Assembly (NCBI GenBank): GCA_027946555.1
Contig: JAPEVC010000265.1
Span: forward strand, 1-45,623
Source of the DNA: Gnomoniopsis sp. IMI 355080
Lineage: Eukaryota; Ascomycota; Sordariomycetes; Diaporthales; Gnomoniaceae
Direction: 5' to 3'
DNA: 45,623 nucleotides
Shown here: in pieces, positions 20,881-33,263 of the stretch
Numbering within the stretch: position 1 is the first letter of the stretch
Layout: each line of letters opens with the position of its first letter
Made by a program: the position numbers and the translations under genes
The notes under the pieces: generated by a model
Databases searched by the model: none
What the model was told of the DNA's origin: nothing
The model's input: the letters and a program-made list of their open reading frames with translations, nothing else

Positions 20881-21357
20881 TGTGTCGTGCGGGTGTTGCG
20901 AGGGAAGCGTGGGCAATTGAATTGGGGGGGCGGCGGCAGCAATGACGATGATGAGGTCTTTTCCTTTGAGATGCTCTTTCGCTCGGGATCGCTGCCAAAT
21001 TCATAGTGGCCTCAGGCAATAATTAAGAGAGCTGCAGGCCAATCAAGCAGCGAGCGTTGCTAAGATCCCGAAAGTGGGTCCAGTTTCCGACGCCCGGCTT
21101 CGTCCGAGCCTTCCGCACCCCCCCCCCCTAAAAAAAAAAGAATTCGACTCTATCGATCGAGACGTACTGATTGATGTTTGAGCAATACAATTTGTAGCTA
21201 AACATAATGGCGAGGTTGAAGAGGTCAAATATAGCACATCAAACGGCCCATGATATGGTTCGAGGCTCGTTTAGTCTCTCTCTTCATCTGACTTTGCTGC
21301 ATGTACACTGTATATCCACGCCATGCGAATTTCATGGTATCTCTAAGTCTAACAACT
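20881..21357. other. Rieske promoter region with C11-T-A10 tract
   Basis: Upstream of the Rieske gene and downstream of the DDB1 stop. Eleven C (21118-21128), one T and ten A (21130-21139) form a strong homopolymer pair, which on the Rieske coding strand reads T10-A-G11 about 240 nt before its ATG. No ORF of note. Confidence 0.6.
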
Positions 21358-24300
21358 CTAATGCATCCTCTTCAGCTCCTCAATGTTGTTCCTCATATCT
21401 TCTACACTCGGCCCCAAGCCCTCGCAGATGTTCTGTTGCGTCCGCTCGTCCATGTCCAAGAACCGTTCAATGAGTTCGCCGTCGATGAAGCGGAAAGGCC
21501 CCTCTCCCTCTCGCTCCCTGTTTTTGAAGGCTCGATATCGATCAAAATTGAACTCGCCAGCAGTTTGAACCACCGAGGCTATCCTTGTCTGGAAACGCAA
21601 CAGAAGATCCTGCGCGTGTGAGGCAACTGTGCCAAAAAGGTAGATCGAACCCTCGACCTATGAATTTATTAGCAACTGCACAAGTTTTGTGGGAGGTGCT
21701 CTTGAAGCTTACCGTTGCAACAAATGCCTTTGGTATCATCATGGCATTTGGGCTGGTTTCCACCGCCATCTTGCGAATACAGTTCACCTGTTCACCCAGG
21801 CTAAATTCGCTGGTCATCTCCATTCGTCTCTGATCCTCCAGCGTTGGGCCGTCCGGGTTCCTCCTTAGCACCGTCAGATTGCCATGAGCGTCCGCCTCGA
21901 GCCAAGAATGCTCCTCAATATGAGAGACGGCTGTGGCCCAGCCTGACTGGAAATTCCGAGCCACCTCCATCAGAGTAGCAGGCTTGCCATCTATGGGAGG
22001 GAAATACTCGACAAGGGATATTGACTTCATCATATCTCCCACAGCGATGATGTTGCCTTCCACGGCAATAGTGACAGGAAAAGTACTGGGTCGGTACGAT
22101 ACAATCTTATTGAATGTACCCAAGGTGGATGATTCCTCAATATACCTGCCCAGAATCACTGTCTTTGTCAGTGAAACAACGATCATATCCTCGTTCATCA
22201 CCGCAAGACAACGACATGAGCCTTTAAATTTGTGACTCGCGAGCAAGTACGGGTTTCGGTCGCTGTCGATTCCAAGTACCAGCAAGCGTCCCCTCGTCTC
22301 GTCTCCTCTTGATGCCGCGTCGCCCTCAACCAGGAAGCTTGTGCCGACGAGGAATCTCTCAGCCGGGTTGCCGTACGAGTCCGGTAATGTGGCCCGTATC
22401 ACACACTCGACAAGCTCGGGCGAAGAAGACTGGTCCAACAGAAAAGGCTTTCCAACCTTGCCAAAGATCACCTCATCGACCAACTTGAATGAGCTTGTAA
22501 TGATCTCCTCGCCGTGGGACAATTCGCGCTTGATGCAACCCAGACCAAAGACCTGTTCCTTCGCTGAGTATGCAACCCTTCGCACTGTCTCACCCATTTC
22601 AAGTGGTCGCACGTGTGTCCGCCTCTCGGTGTCAATTTTCGCAATTTTGATGGTCGACTCGGTCGCCACAACCACGGAATCAGGATACGCTTCTGTGTCG
22701 AATTCGCAGACGTAGGTAGCATCCTCAGCTGTCACCGCCGAGTAGACAATTCTGCCCTCCGACCCATAAATCAGACTAGGATTCTCAGTTGTGGCGAAAA
22801 TGTTTGTAAGACCATCCGGCCTAGCCAGTAGATGCAACCTGGCTTGTTGTGTACCTAATATCACGCTCTTGCGTCCACTAAGGGACAAGTCCGGTGAGAC
22901 ATTGAAGGTAACCACATTCCCGTCTTCCATGGAGATAAATAGTGTTGGTCCTCCCAAACCCTCGGGCAGTGTTTGTATCAACGCGATATCCCGTGGTATC
23001 GAAGAGTTGTCCTCTGTCCGCCGGAGTGACTCGCCTTTCCGAGGTTCTAGCGTAGCAAGGTCCACAATCGAGATATTCCCGGAGGTGAAGAAACCTACCA
23101 CGCCCACGTCAGGTAGATGGGGTGAAGCGTGGACACAAGCCACTTGGTCCTGGTCCTCAAAGTCTTTAGATGTTGATACTGCCAAATCTTCCTGCAAACT
23201 TAAAGTCACAAGCGATTTGCCATCTACAGACAACAGGGCAAATCTTGAGTTTGCAGAAGCTGCTGTGATGGCCTGACCTGTGGGGGTCCATGTACTGACG
23301 GACATACCGTTCTCCGTATCCGTGAGTATCGCAGCAGCGGTCGTGATCTGTAGTCGCCGGTTATTGGGCAAATCGAATGCCAAAAGGGTCTGGTGTTCCA
23401 AGGAGAGCCCTTCGAAAGATTCCACCTCTTCGACATCCCCAGTTGGGTCAAATTTAAAGACCCTTGTTTCGGTCAGGAATGACACAATCAGAGTGTCCAC
23501 CTTGGCCGAGCCGTTGGACTTGAGTGAGAACACCCCCCTCGTATCCTGGAGTTCACCGAGGATGCCAATATCTTCAAGACCAACACCACTTCGCACGCTC
23601 CTCAAACTCCCGTCTTTGTGAGCACCACTTCCGGTAACAATTCGTGCTTGACCAGACGAGTAAGCATTGCCCAGCTGGCTGTCTCCTTCCCTGTTACCCA
23701 TATCCATGACAGCAAAATCAAGTATAGGTGCGACATTCTGCAAAACTTGGGTCAACTGCAAATATTGTTTCGGAACGACGGGGTCTAGGTCGACCTTCCA
23801 GACCTGCGAGTCGCCATAGTGGGATCCAACAAAGAGCATGCCGTCTCTGTACGCCAGACAACTGGCCCTCGATGTCTTGCCGATCAAGGTCGCCTGCATG
23901 CTGATGACCTCCACACTATCCTCCATTGTATCTATGGTAAGAAGATAGAGCCTCCCATAGTCATCCGCCAGGAAGTAGACTCTCTCGTTGAATGGGGCCC
24001 AAGCAACGAAGATAGAAGCATCCTTGAGCGGGCTGCTTACCGTGGCATGGGTCGTACCGTCCACATATGTGAGACGAGTCTCGCCAACCACAATAAGACC
24101 ACCAAGGAACGGCTTGGCTAGAGAATTGTTCCGCGAGATATGCCTCTTTTCACCCTCGACCTTCGGAACAGGTATGACCAACGCTGCGCCAGGATCCGCA
24201 ATGTCGACTTCGAACTCTCTGTCTTTGCGGTCGAACATTGATGCTTGGGTATCTTTGTCGTCGGAGGTCAGGCGGTATATGGCAAGCTTTGCGTCGATGA

Positions 24301-24934
24301 GATCGGCGCGGGACTGGTATAGAAGCGCGATCTTGGGATGGCCTGTCTCGGAATACAAGAAGGTGCTGGCTTTGACGAAGAGCTCCGATATTCGAACCGA
24401 ATTCATCCTATGTAACTCATCCTTGCGTGGGAGCATACGAAGGACATCGAGCACTCCTTCCCATAGATGTATTGCCATGAACCTGCCGGTCGGATCTACG
24501 ATGCAGCGGTCTTGACTGTCGGAGTCGCGCATGTACTTCTCTGCCGCATCTTCCCAACTTTGAGTCGTCTTTAGTTGGTTGGACTCTGGATCCCAGGCCA
24601 GGGTAAAATACTGTGCTTTGGCAGTGCCGACAAAGAGTATCTCGGTGGGTGTGTCTTTCGGTCGCAGCTTCTGGAGCATGGATACGGTTCCATTGATTAC
24701 TTTGGAGTGGCGTAATACAAGTTGGTGGTTGTCCGCCAGGCTATAAATCTCGATCCGGTTGGCCTTCCTGTAGCAAGTCGTCAGTGCTTATCTAGAAAAG
24801 CCCATGGTTCGGAGGCGGGAGGGGGTCTTGCGCCCTTACGCTACCACCAGGTTCTCGTCCTCGTCGTCAAACAGCTTGACTTGCACAGCAAGGCGAATGC
24901 TGCTTGGCCGGTGAATTGGTGCTATGTACGCCAT
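21358..24934 (-). CDS. ddb1: DNA damage-binding protein 1 (DDB1) homolog
   Basis: Three exons (24934-24840, 24767-21713, 21657-21358) encode 1149 aa, close to the 1140 aa of human DDB1. The N-terminus MAYIAPIHRPSS runs into LVVAKANRIEIYSL, matching the DDB1/CPSF160/SF3b130 family's first blade. MMS1_N-type beta-propeller sequence fills the middle, and the CPSF_A C-terminal part ends with FRFIDGELIERFLDMDERTQ, as in DDB1's FIDGDLIE motif, then a short helix to the stop. DDB1 is the adaptor linking WD40 substrate receptors to the CUL4 ubiquitin ligase for DNA repair and chromatin control; in Neurospora the homolog (dim-8) is needed for H3K9 methylation. Rse1 and Cft1 relatives were considered, but length and the end motif favour DDB1. 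The introns are near the two ends, with phases 2 and 0. No defects seen. Confidence 0.92.
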
Positions 24935-25423
24935 GATTGCAAGCTGAGAAGGACGAGTCCAGGAAAATAAAAAGAGAAATCAGAAAGTGAGAGGAGGTTT
25001 AGGCTCGTATGGAGCTATGAACTCCATGACGGTCACGGCTGCTTATTGGAGTTTCGGCGATAGCTGGAGTTTGGCTTGCGCAGATCGGTAAGTACAGTAC
25101 AATGGGTCGCGGGGAAAGAGGCCTCTAATCCCTGCAAGCAGATCGAACGCATGCCCCTAACGCGTTTCCTATTAAAACACCCTTGCCAGCGCGTCGTTGG
25201 GCCTTTTTCAATCGGAAATACTTACGTTCATACATAGTTTGCATTTGACGACGGTGTAATTTTCTGTGAATTGGCTATATCATATTCAGGCAGTCGGGTA
25301 AAAGCGTATTAATGTGTTTAAGAGAAATCAGTCTTGTTGTAGACATCTCCTAAACTTCCTGATACAATTCATGTACCTCGCAAACATCAGATCCAACCCA
25401 GATTATAATTTCGCTCAGTTACT
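24935..25423. other. DDB1 promoter and PLD 3' flank
   Basis: Short gap between two minus-strand genes. A CT/GA-poor mixed sequence with no ORF of note; nothing recognised. Confidence 0.55.
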
Positions 25424-27873
25424 TCAAAATCCTCCAACACCCTGTACTCTCTTGATAGCTCCCACAACGCCCCTTGCCCACGCAAACCTTCCCGGGTCGA
25501 CACCAATCGCCCCATCCGCCATTTCCCCTTTGTCATCCGTCCAAATACCGCTCTCCTTATCCAACGCACCATACAAGTGCGTGTTCTGATTCCTCCTCAA
25601 TCCCTCAATCCATGCCCGACACACTTGCTCGCTGTCCAACATCACATTGATCTCCTGGCTATGATACCAGCTCTGCGTGTCCTGATTGCCATTTCCCACA
25701 ATTCCAATGTGCTCGTCCACAATCATCAACTTGATGTGGCAGCTACGCTTTTTCTTCTCCTGAATAATCGGTTTCGTCTGATCCTTCGCCACGTACCAGA
25801 AGTAATGCAGCCGCTGCTTAGCCTGCTCTGAAAGCGACGTGTACATGTGATGCGCGACCATGTCATTGTGCCCGCCCTGCATCGGCAGCAGTTCACCCGC
25901 GTCGTTGTACCCCAGGCAGATGTAGCAAAATACATCGATGCCGCGCTCGCACGCCTCGACGATGGCGGGAACGAGCGGCTCGGCATTGAGCGTCGGCGAT
26001 TGGATAAAGACGTTCTTCTTGGCGTTGCGGAGGGCTGACAGCCAGGCTGCGTTTTGCGGCATCGAGACGGACTTGTGGTTGGGAGAGCCGTACGGCGCAC
26101 GATTCACCATGGCGATGGGGAAGGGCTCGTGAACGGGATGGGGGATGTAAGGCGTCATTTCGTCTTCGGGGGCGCACTCGGGTGCCGAGGAGGGGAAGCC
26201 GACGTTGATAGTGTGGTTGAGGTGACGGTTGACGGCTTGGAGGGTCGTTTCTCCATTCTTGGCTGACACTGCTGACTGCACACGGAGGACCTCGTTGGCG
26301 ATACTGTCATCCCAGTGGTGGTCATCTGTAGTATGTTCTGGTAGGCTTTCTGCCTTGGCTACCGACACCGGTGCTTGTTGGGTGGCTGCTTGTCCATCAG
26401 CGAGGAAGTTGGAAGTCTGTTGATCTGGTCCGTTAAGGCCGTTCGAGCCCTGAGCTGTCTCTGTGCCTGGTAGCTGCCTATCCGAGGCGGGTGCACCCTG
26501 CGGGTCTGGCACAACGCTGTTGGTTGTAGATGGACCGGTTACGACGTCTGCTCGCCCAGTGTCCTCTGTTTCTACACGAGCCTTGTTTCCATCAACATGC
26601 CCAGGCTGCGTGGTCCCATGGGGATACCCGTATGCCTCGCGCGGCGACCTTTTTGACGTATCGACCACCGCAGAATGGCCCCGGATGGACCCGTTTTGGT
26701 CGAAAACCCCAGCATGCCCCTCATTGAAGCAAGAGATTCCCCCCTGCGCAGCAGGAGAGTCATGGCTTGGCAATGGGGGCTCAAGGCGTTTGTGCCAAGA
26801 GATGAGAGCCATATCGTACATCGAATCCACAATAGGACCTTCCATATGCACCATCATTTCCAAATTCTCATTGTCCTGGATATTATTGCTCTGCAATATG
26901 GCGATTTTCCTGTCGACGACCATGTACTTGGCGTGGAATGTTCCCAACAAGGGATGATGATAATTCATCACTTGCAGATCGATATTGGGAATTTCGTCGG
27001 GTTTCGGGATATTAACCTTGTCTCCAGTGTATTCCTTCTCAGCCACGATGTAGTGAGGCTCCACCAGCTGCTTTGGACTGCCTCTGTCGTAGATCATCTT
27101 GAAGACAATCTTGGTACCTCTCTCACCTGCTCGCCTCGAAAGCTCACGCATAGCGTCTGTAATGAATTTGGACGCCGTACTGTTGGCCCAAAAATTTGTG
27201 GCCAGAAAGACCTCCCGTTCCGCGCGAACAATGCAGTTGGCCATGTGGCGAACGATGTCCGGGATTCTTACAAAAGAATTAGCAATCGACCTGGGACAAA
27301 ATTGGTATAGGAGATAACAAACGTTGAGATGACTGTCAGGGGCAGCACACCACAGCTGCCCATGAGAGATGGACTGACGACTCCATGCGCGGGGTTCTCT
27401 TCCAGAGAGTTGATGGCATCATGATACATTTGTAGGAATAGCTGACTCGGTTGCGTTGGGCCCCAATGGCCACAGTCAGCCGCCTTTCGCAAACCCTCCT
27501 CATCCCCAGGTGTGTGCTTCCCCGCAAGATGGATGGAATGAGGCCCCTTTGGTTTTCCAGCATGGTGACCGTACAGTTTCTTCCATGCGTCGCCAGGGCT
27601 CATCGAAGGATCCTGGGCCAGGACGGACGAGACGCTCTCTGGAGAGGTGAAAAGCTTGAAAAACTCATCGCTGATGGGGCCTGTGAATTGGCCCCCCTCT
27701 TTCAGGCTTTTTTGATTATCTCCTGACATCTTTTCTTCAGTGCCACTCTTGTCCTTTGATGGTCGCCTTTGGCGTGGCGTAGTGAGGGCTCGATATGGGA
27801 ATTCGACGAACGTCTGGTATATGGCGCTGCCTAGGTTCTGGACTGGTTTGCCGCTGTCATTTGGGGACGACAT
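25424..27873 (-). CDS. Phospholipase D family protein (two HKD motifs)
   Basis: Two exons (27873-27323, 27266-25424) encode 797 aa. The first ~180 residues start MSSPNDSGKP and contain a helical segment up to a hydrophobic stretch (VLPLTVIS) at the exon end. Two HxK(x)4D catalytic motifs are complete: H295-A-K-Y-M-V-V-D302, followed by the Asn pair of LQSNNIQ, and H694-I-K-L-M-I-V-D701, followed by GNGNQDTQSW. The motifs are nearly 400 residues apart because a disordered, Gly/Pro/Thr-rich insert (about 370-500) sits between them. This is a fungal PLDc_2-type phosphodiesterase that likely cleaves phospholipids or transfers phosphatidyl groups; PX/PH domains of Spo14-type PLD are absent. The intron has an unusual GTTTGT donor, but its branch site (TGCTAAT), TAAG acceptor and exact frame support it. 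No signal peptide. Confidence 0.88.
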
Positions 27874-28734
27874 GGTGAAAAAAAAGAAATGGTGATCAGT
27901 TGGTGGGGTGCCTCGTATATATGTGCTGCATACTGCGTAGGTACTACTGTGTAGGTACCTAGGCAATGTACTGCGCCATGCATGCGCAGCCCTGCGGGTC
28001 CACCGGTTCGCTAAGGGAAAGAAAGTCCACTTTCAAGTTGTCGAGGCCCAGGTACCACAATCCTTAGCAGCTCACACGACACGATGATGAATCCGGGGAC
28101 GTGGGACAGGGTGCAAAGGCCAAGCTTTTGCCAAGGTTTGCGGCTTCAGGGGTCCTTCGGCTGAGAAACGACGTCAGTGCAATGCTTGTCCTTGCCCCAA
28201 TCTGGGGTAGCCTCTGTGAGAGTACGATGTAAACTGTGTATGCAGAATCGGAACATAGTAACTGTGCCGTTCGAGGACAAAGTAAAGACATTCTCCTCCT
28301 TCTCTAGCCCCAAGAGTAACTTGGACCGCATCATCGTCAAGATCCAGAACCTGCTGACGTCACGCTACATGCAGCAAAAGCTTGTTCGATCGAGGCTCAG
28401 CCGTCGAGACCCACGCAAGCTACAAGGGTCCGAACGTTGCAAATTTGAGCTCTTGAGGCTGGGCTCGGCAGCTCGGCACCTACTACGACAAATAAAACAT
28501 TCGTTGATCTCAATGAAGCCAACGCACCGGTTGGTTGATGACATATCTATATCTGACAAGGATGCTAATCTTAGGAATTCCGGTAATCACCACAATAGTC
28601 CCCTCAGTGTATTGTCTCTCGGCCAACACACAACCAAACTCCTGTGCACCATATTGCTGGAGAAGACTGAATACCACTAAACCACATGTCACATTTGGCT
28701 TAGTGTTCGAAGCAGTCGGAAGACGTCAGTCTTA
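27874..28734. other. PLD promoter region and LAP 3' flank
   Basis: The 200 nt next to 27873 include an A-run (27879-27886) and the palindrome TAGGTACCTA at 27952-27961. A 167-codon plus-strand ORF (28177-28680) lacks an early ATG, overlaps the probable 3' untranslated region of the next gene and is not recognisable. No RNA gene seen. Confidence 0.5.
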
Positions 28735-30096
28735 TTACAGCTCATCGACAATCTCGCCACCCTTGAGTTTGGCGAAGTTGGTGAAACCGAGCTCGTACTG
28801 AATGGTGCACCGTTAGTAAACTGATCCACGGTTTACGAGACATATAAAGAAGATACTTACAGCAAAAGCGAGAGTCATCCGAGCGTGCTGGAGCATGTGG
28901 TCGAAAGACAAGTACTTGAGCTTATCGTCAGTGGAGTGGATTCGATCATCGCTGTTCTCAAAGGAGGATTCGATCACGAAAGCCGAAGGATATCCGGCCT
29001 TGGATGCCGAGGCGTGGTCACTGCAGGCATAACCACACTTCGTCTCGACAAAGGGAATAGTGCAGTACTCCGTGATAATCTTCTTGATGAAGTCCGTCAG
29101 TTTCTCATCAACATAGTCAATGATCACGCCGACACTCTCAGGCTTGCCTGACTCGATGGTGCGCTGAATGAATCCCGTCATGTCCTGTTGAAGCATAGCC
29201 TTCACATCTCGGCCATCCCGTTCGTAGGATTGGAAAATGGCTTGGCTGCCCAGGAGACCGCCTTCTTCCGCCGAATACCAGTGGAACTCGACCGTGTTCT
29301 CCAGCTTGCCCTCCTTGACCGCGTCCGAGGACAACAGCACTCGGAAAGCCTCGAGGATTGTCACAGTTCCGCTCCCGTCGTCGTCCGCACCAGGCGCAGC
29401 AAGAATAGACGGCAACCACAAGTTGATCGAATCTTGATGGGCACCAATAACGACCGTCGAGTTTGTCTGGCCGGGGATGGTGGCGATAATCGATGATTGT
29501 TGCCAAGTATGAGGGAAGGGTTCAGCATAGACATCTGGGGCGCCAGACTCCTTGATGATGTTCTGTATTTGCTCCAGTAGCCACTCTGAGGACTGCTTGC
29601 CGTAGTCGGACTTGTAGTAGCGCGTATGGAAGGAAGAGAAAGTCTCGAGGTTGTCGTGCATGTTCGACTTAGTCAGGTTCTTGAGAAGAGGCTTCACCTT
29701 GTCTTGGAAGGAGGCCTTGGCAGGGAATACAACGTCGGCGCGAGAGTTGATGCGAGATGCGCCGAGGTCCCTCGTCTCGGTGATGTCCATGAATCTTTGA
29801 CCGTTCTAACATTGTATTTTAGCGTGCGAATGGTGACATCTTTGACGAAGATGATGCAGATTCGAAAAGACTATATCATGAGAAGAAGAAAGGCTTACCC
29901 GCTTCAACTCCCACTTCTCGTCCTCGGTGACCCACCTCGTGACGCCATGCTCCAACTCGATGAGATACTGCTCGGTCGACGCCTCGTAGAAACCCAGGGG
30001 ATACAGTTGGACACGGTCGGCCTCATTCGCTTCAGTGAATCTGCCAGCGACAGCAGGCGCCAGCAGCGCGATGACGGAGGATTTAGCGAACTTCAT
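28735..30096 (-). CDS. LAP1: Secreted leucine aminopeptidase (M28)
   Basis: Three exons (30096-29899, 29805-28861, 28797-28735) encode 401 aa. MKFAKSSVIALLAPAVAG is a signal peptide, followed by a propeptide of about 60-70 residues as in fungal Lap1 proteins. The M28E peptidase core has the zinc ligands H189 (AHQDS), D208 (GADDDGSG), E247 with catalytic E246 (SAEEGG), D274 (QQDMTGF) and H330 (CSDHAS), plus the disulfide pair in KCGYACSD. It removes N-terminal residues, preferring Leu, from peptides outside the cell. Introns are phase 0 with canonical ends. The last exon ends GEIVDEL-stop, which resembles an ER-retrieval tetrapeptide. The enzyme otherwise looks complete. It lies head-to-tail with the PLD gene. 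Confidence 0.93.
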
Positions 30097-30612
30097 GATG
30101 TTGATGGGTGTGGTTGGATTAAAGGAGGATGAGAATGGCTGGGTGTTGCGTGTGAGACGGAGGACGGAGACACAGTGCTTATCAGCTTGGCTTATCGCTA
30201 TGTTCTCAAGAGCTCCGTGCAAGATATGGAGCCCCGCTGGGAATGGTGCCAAATCATGACTAGCCCTTTCCTGCCCTCTCTTGCGGAAGGCATTCGAGAT
30301 AAGTCAGGCATCCACATGATGCAACTGTGTGAGTGGTCTGAAACAGGAACCATTCACATGTCACGCAGGGGCAGTCAGTCTTATCAGATCGTCAACATCA
30401 CCTGCATACCTGCAGAATCGAGCTTTGCGCTAGATGCTTGCCAATTTGCGCGATGCCAACACAGGCTACTAGGATCAATACCAAAAAATTGTTGGTCAAT
30501 GCCATTGGCAATTTCTCGTCCATTGCAAGTACTAGAGACTGTTCATTACGGTCGCGTAAGCAGGAGGCCAGTGACAAAAGAACAGGATGCAGTCCTCTTT
30601 CTTCCCCACAGT
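30097..30612. other. LAP1 promoter region and MDR 3' flank
   Basis: Between two minus-strand genes. GATA core motifs (CTTATC/GATAAG) occur at about 30178-30195 (CTTATC twice), 30297-30302 (GATAAG) and 30381-30385 (TTATC), fitting a nitrogen-controlled peptidase promoter. No ORF supported. Confidence 0.45.
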
Positions 30613-31638
30613 TTATATATGAATGAGCGTCTTCATAACAGGGTTCCCGTCCCGGTAAGCATCTAGCACCTCGTTCACAGCAAAACCCTCTTTCACCACA
30701 TACCCAAGCGGAATAATCTTTCCCGTCTCGAGATACTGAGGCACCCGGGACCAAAACTCCCCTGCCAAATCAGGCCATGCCTGCGAGCTGCCAAACACAT
30801 TTCGCACATCAAAACCCGCCTTCTTTCCCAATACCTTGCTCTCGTCCACAGGTCCTGTCGGAAGCAAACGGGCCAGGGCACCCTTCTTGTGACTGGACAG
30901 GGCGTTGAGCGCTAGGATCTGTCCTTCGGGTGGGTTGACGGCGTCGAGGGCGTAAACCAGGTCATCACCCACCACATCTCGGATGCTCTGCAGGACTGCA
31001 TCGGGTCCTCCGTGACGATTGATGATGTGGGTAGCCCCATATTGCTTCAGTTCGGTCTCGGCGCTACCAGTCACGACCACGATCCGGCCGATGCCTGCGA
31101 GCTTAGCAAGCTGCACAGCGAACTTGCCGCAGTTCGACCCGCCTCCAATGACCAAGAGCGTCGTGCCGGCGTAGTCGAACCCCTTGGCCTCCGATGTCCA
31201 CGGAGCAGGGATCTCGAGCGTGGAGAAGAGCCCGACGAGTGGTGCGATGACGTTAGTTGGTAGGGTGGCAGCTTCGTCGTCAGTGATGCTGTCGGGAATT
31301 TTAGTGAAGGCACCCACATCGGCGACAGCGTACTCCTGGAGTCCATTCTGACCAGGGGCAAAGCCGGAATGGGCAACGACTCTGTCGCCCACTGCAACGC
31401 CGGTCACGCCCTCGCCGAGCTTCGTCACTTTGCCTACAACATCGTTGGCAAGGATGACGGGAAAGGCCTGTTGGAACATATTGTAATCGCGAATCTTTTG
31501 GTCATGGGGGTTGAGGCCGGCGACAGAGACCTTGATCTGGATTTGTTTAGGGCCTGGTTGTGGGATAGGGTAATCGGTGGTCAGAACGACCGGCTTGCCG
31601 ACGTCTGTCACTTGCAAGACTTTCTGTGTGGAAGCCAT
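30613..31638 (-). CDS. Zinc-independent MDR oxidoreductase
   Basis: An intronless gene of 341 aa. The N-terminal GroES-like domain runs to about residue 130 (VAGLNPHDQKIRD, NDVVGKVTKLGEGV, GDRVVAHS), and the Rossmann domain has the nucleotide-binding stretch VIGGGSNCGKFAVQLAKLAG at about 165-185 with the alternative GGxxxxG pattern. The Cys/His ligands of zinc alcohol dehydrogenases are missing, placing it with quinone reductases and fungal stand-alone enoyl reductases. It should transfer hydride from NADPH to an unsaturated or carbonyl substrate in the cytosol. I chose the ATG at 31638 (MASTQKVLQV); the frame is open further upstream without a better start. No biosynthetic cluster surrounds it, so the substrate is unknown. 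Confidence 0.92.
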   Translation of the reverse strand: MASTQKVLQVTDVGKPVVLTTDYPIPQPGPKQIQIKVSVAGLNPHDQKIRDYNMFQQAFPVILANDVVGKVTKLGEGVTGVAVGDRVVAHSGFAPGQNGLQEYAVADVGAFTKIPDSITDDEAATLPTNVIAPLVGLFSTLEIPAPWTSEAKGFDYAGTTLLVIGGGSNCGKFAVQLAKLAGIGRIVVVTGSAETELKQYGATHIINRHGGPDAVLQSIRDVVGDDLVYALDAVNPPEGQILALNALSSHKKGALARLLPTGPVDESKVLGKKAGFDVRNVFGSSQAWPDLAGEFWSRVPQYLETGKIIPLGYVVKEGFAVNEVLDAYRDGNPVMKTLIHI

Positions 31639-33263
31639 CTTGTTTGGAGCTAACTGTATGTTGGTAATTGGGGACGAAGGCTGAGGTGCAGTGCATGTAT
31701 ATTTGAATGAGGTTGGCAAAGTCCCCTCCAAGTTCGAACGCCACAATTGTACAGCCTATATAGTTGTCCGGAGACCGCGGTAGCATCGCAGTCTGTGAAA
31801 CATCGTCCCATTGCTACATACCGTAAGCCATTTTCACAAGCCTCATCGACATTGAAAATAAGAGTTCTTGAGATTGGGGAAGCTCCGAGGCCGAGTACCT
31901 TGGTGAACGTGCCCATTAAGCTTCAAAGCACCAAGACAACGGGTGGGAATCGGAACAAGTTGCCAAGTCGAGATGCCATTGCCTCGATTTCAAATCTCTA
32001 CCAAGACTGCTGACAGATGACGAATTGGCAAGTCCGAGACTGCAGTTGCATGATACAAAATTTTAGAGTTAATGTGCTAAGTAGAGGCCGTGCTGCTGCC
32101 TTTTCAAGTATATTGAAGTCTGGGGGGCACCCGGGGGGGGCGCGGTTGATAATTGCATGTGTACGATTTCCTTCAATAACAGTGTGCAAATTACCAGGGC
32201 TAGATTAGAGAGGATCGTGCAGCTCAAAGTTGGTTGAGTTTTGGCAAGGGTCCGACATGAGTATTTACTCAATCTTTGTTCGTAAAAAGTAGCGTTCGAA
32301 AACGATATAATTTCTCGGTATGTAGCAGCCCCATCGTCCTGAATGAACATTCGATGATGTTCATATAGTAACCCGGAAAGGTGCAACACTGAGCCAGAGC
32401 CTCGAACCAACCAGGAGCAGATCTAAATAGGACTTTGATGGACCCAGCAGTAGGCGCGTCGCAGTGCAAAGCCCAAGGCCATTCCTTCTCCCAGAGTAAA
32501 GTGAAAGCCGATATTCAGTCCTTGAACGTAGGCTGTTAGGAACGCCCGTCTTCATGGCGTGGAAATTGATGAGACAGGCCCAACTTTCAATACTGCTCAC
32601 TATTGCTCTTGAGCTGTGAAACATGTACTTGATTCATGGCCCACCAATTCCTCATATACAATGACTAAGAACTTTGCTAATCTACAGAGGTAGATTCGTG
32701 CCTATACCTACGAGGTAGGTAACCTCGGTAGTCACTCATCTTCTCACCTAAGATATACGATACGTACGTACAAAGCTAAGGCATGGCTACACAAAGCACA
32801 GAAAGACTAGTCTCACTCAATGCACGCCTACACGAGAAGGATGCATGAAACGTATAACACGTGGGCGCCACTCTCTATTTGCGCTGGCAACCAAAAATAT
32901 ATTTCTCAGCCCCATAAGGCGGGAAACCCTGTTTGGCTACCAACTGGAAGACCAAGACATTCCGCTGCCAAACTGGGAGATCCTAGCGACAGACTAGCTA
33001 CTCGAGGAAGGGAGACGGTGCGATGCCGCCCTGTTTCGAGTGATGAGTGGTCTGATCGCAATTCCGAGACCCCTGGCAAGCTGGTACGATTACAGTCATG
33101 ACGCTTTCAATGACTAGGTCGCTTGCAGGAGATTTCCGATATAACACGATCTCGGGTTGTCGAAAGGCTGCGCATTCCTGTCTCTTACAATTCCTCGTTC
33201 CAGTCCTGGTCCTGCCATACTCCCTGAGCTGAGAAGAATTCATGGGACTTTAAGGTCATCGCA
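31639..33263. other. 1.6-kb divergent promoter region
   Basis: Separates the minus-strand MDR gene from the plus-strand DUF1295 gene. Holds a pair of G runs (G6 at about 32122, G8 at 32133-32140) and an inverted repeat CGAGGT-5-ACCTCG at 32711-32727 beside further TACCTA/TAGGTA words. ORFs up to 113 codons have no recognisable product. Confidence 0.5.

Noticed and set aside
28177..28680. 167-codon plus-strand ORF
   Set aside because: It starts at GTG, has no early ATG and no recognisable sequence, and overlaps the likely 3' region of the aminopeptidase gene.
30613..31638. MDR gene as part of a secondary-metabolite cluster
   Set aside because: No PKS, NRPS, terpene synthase or pathway-type neighbours are present; flanking genes are a peptidase and a DUF1295 protein.
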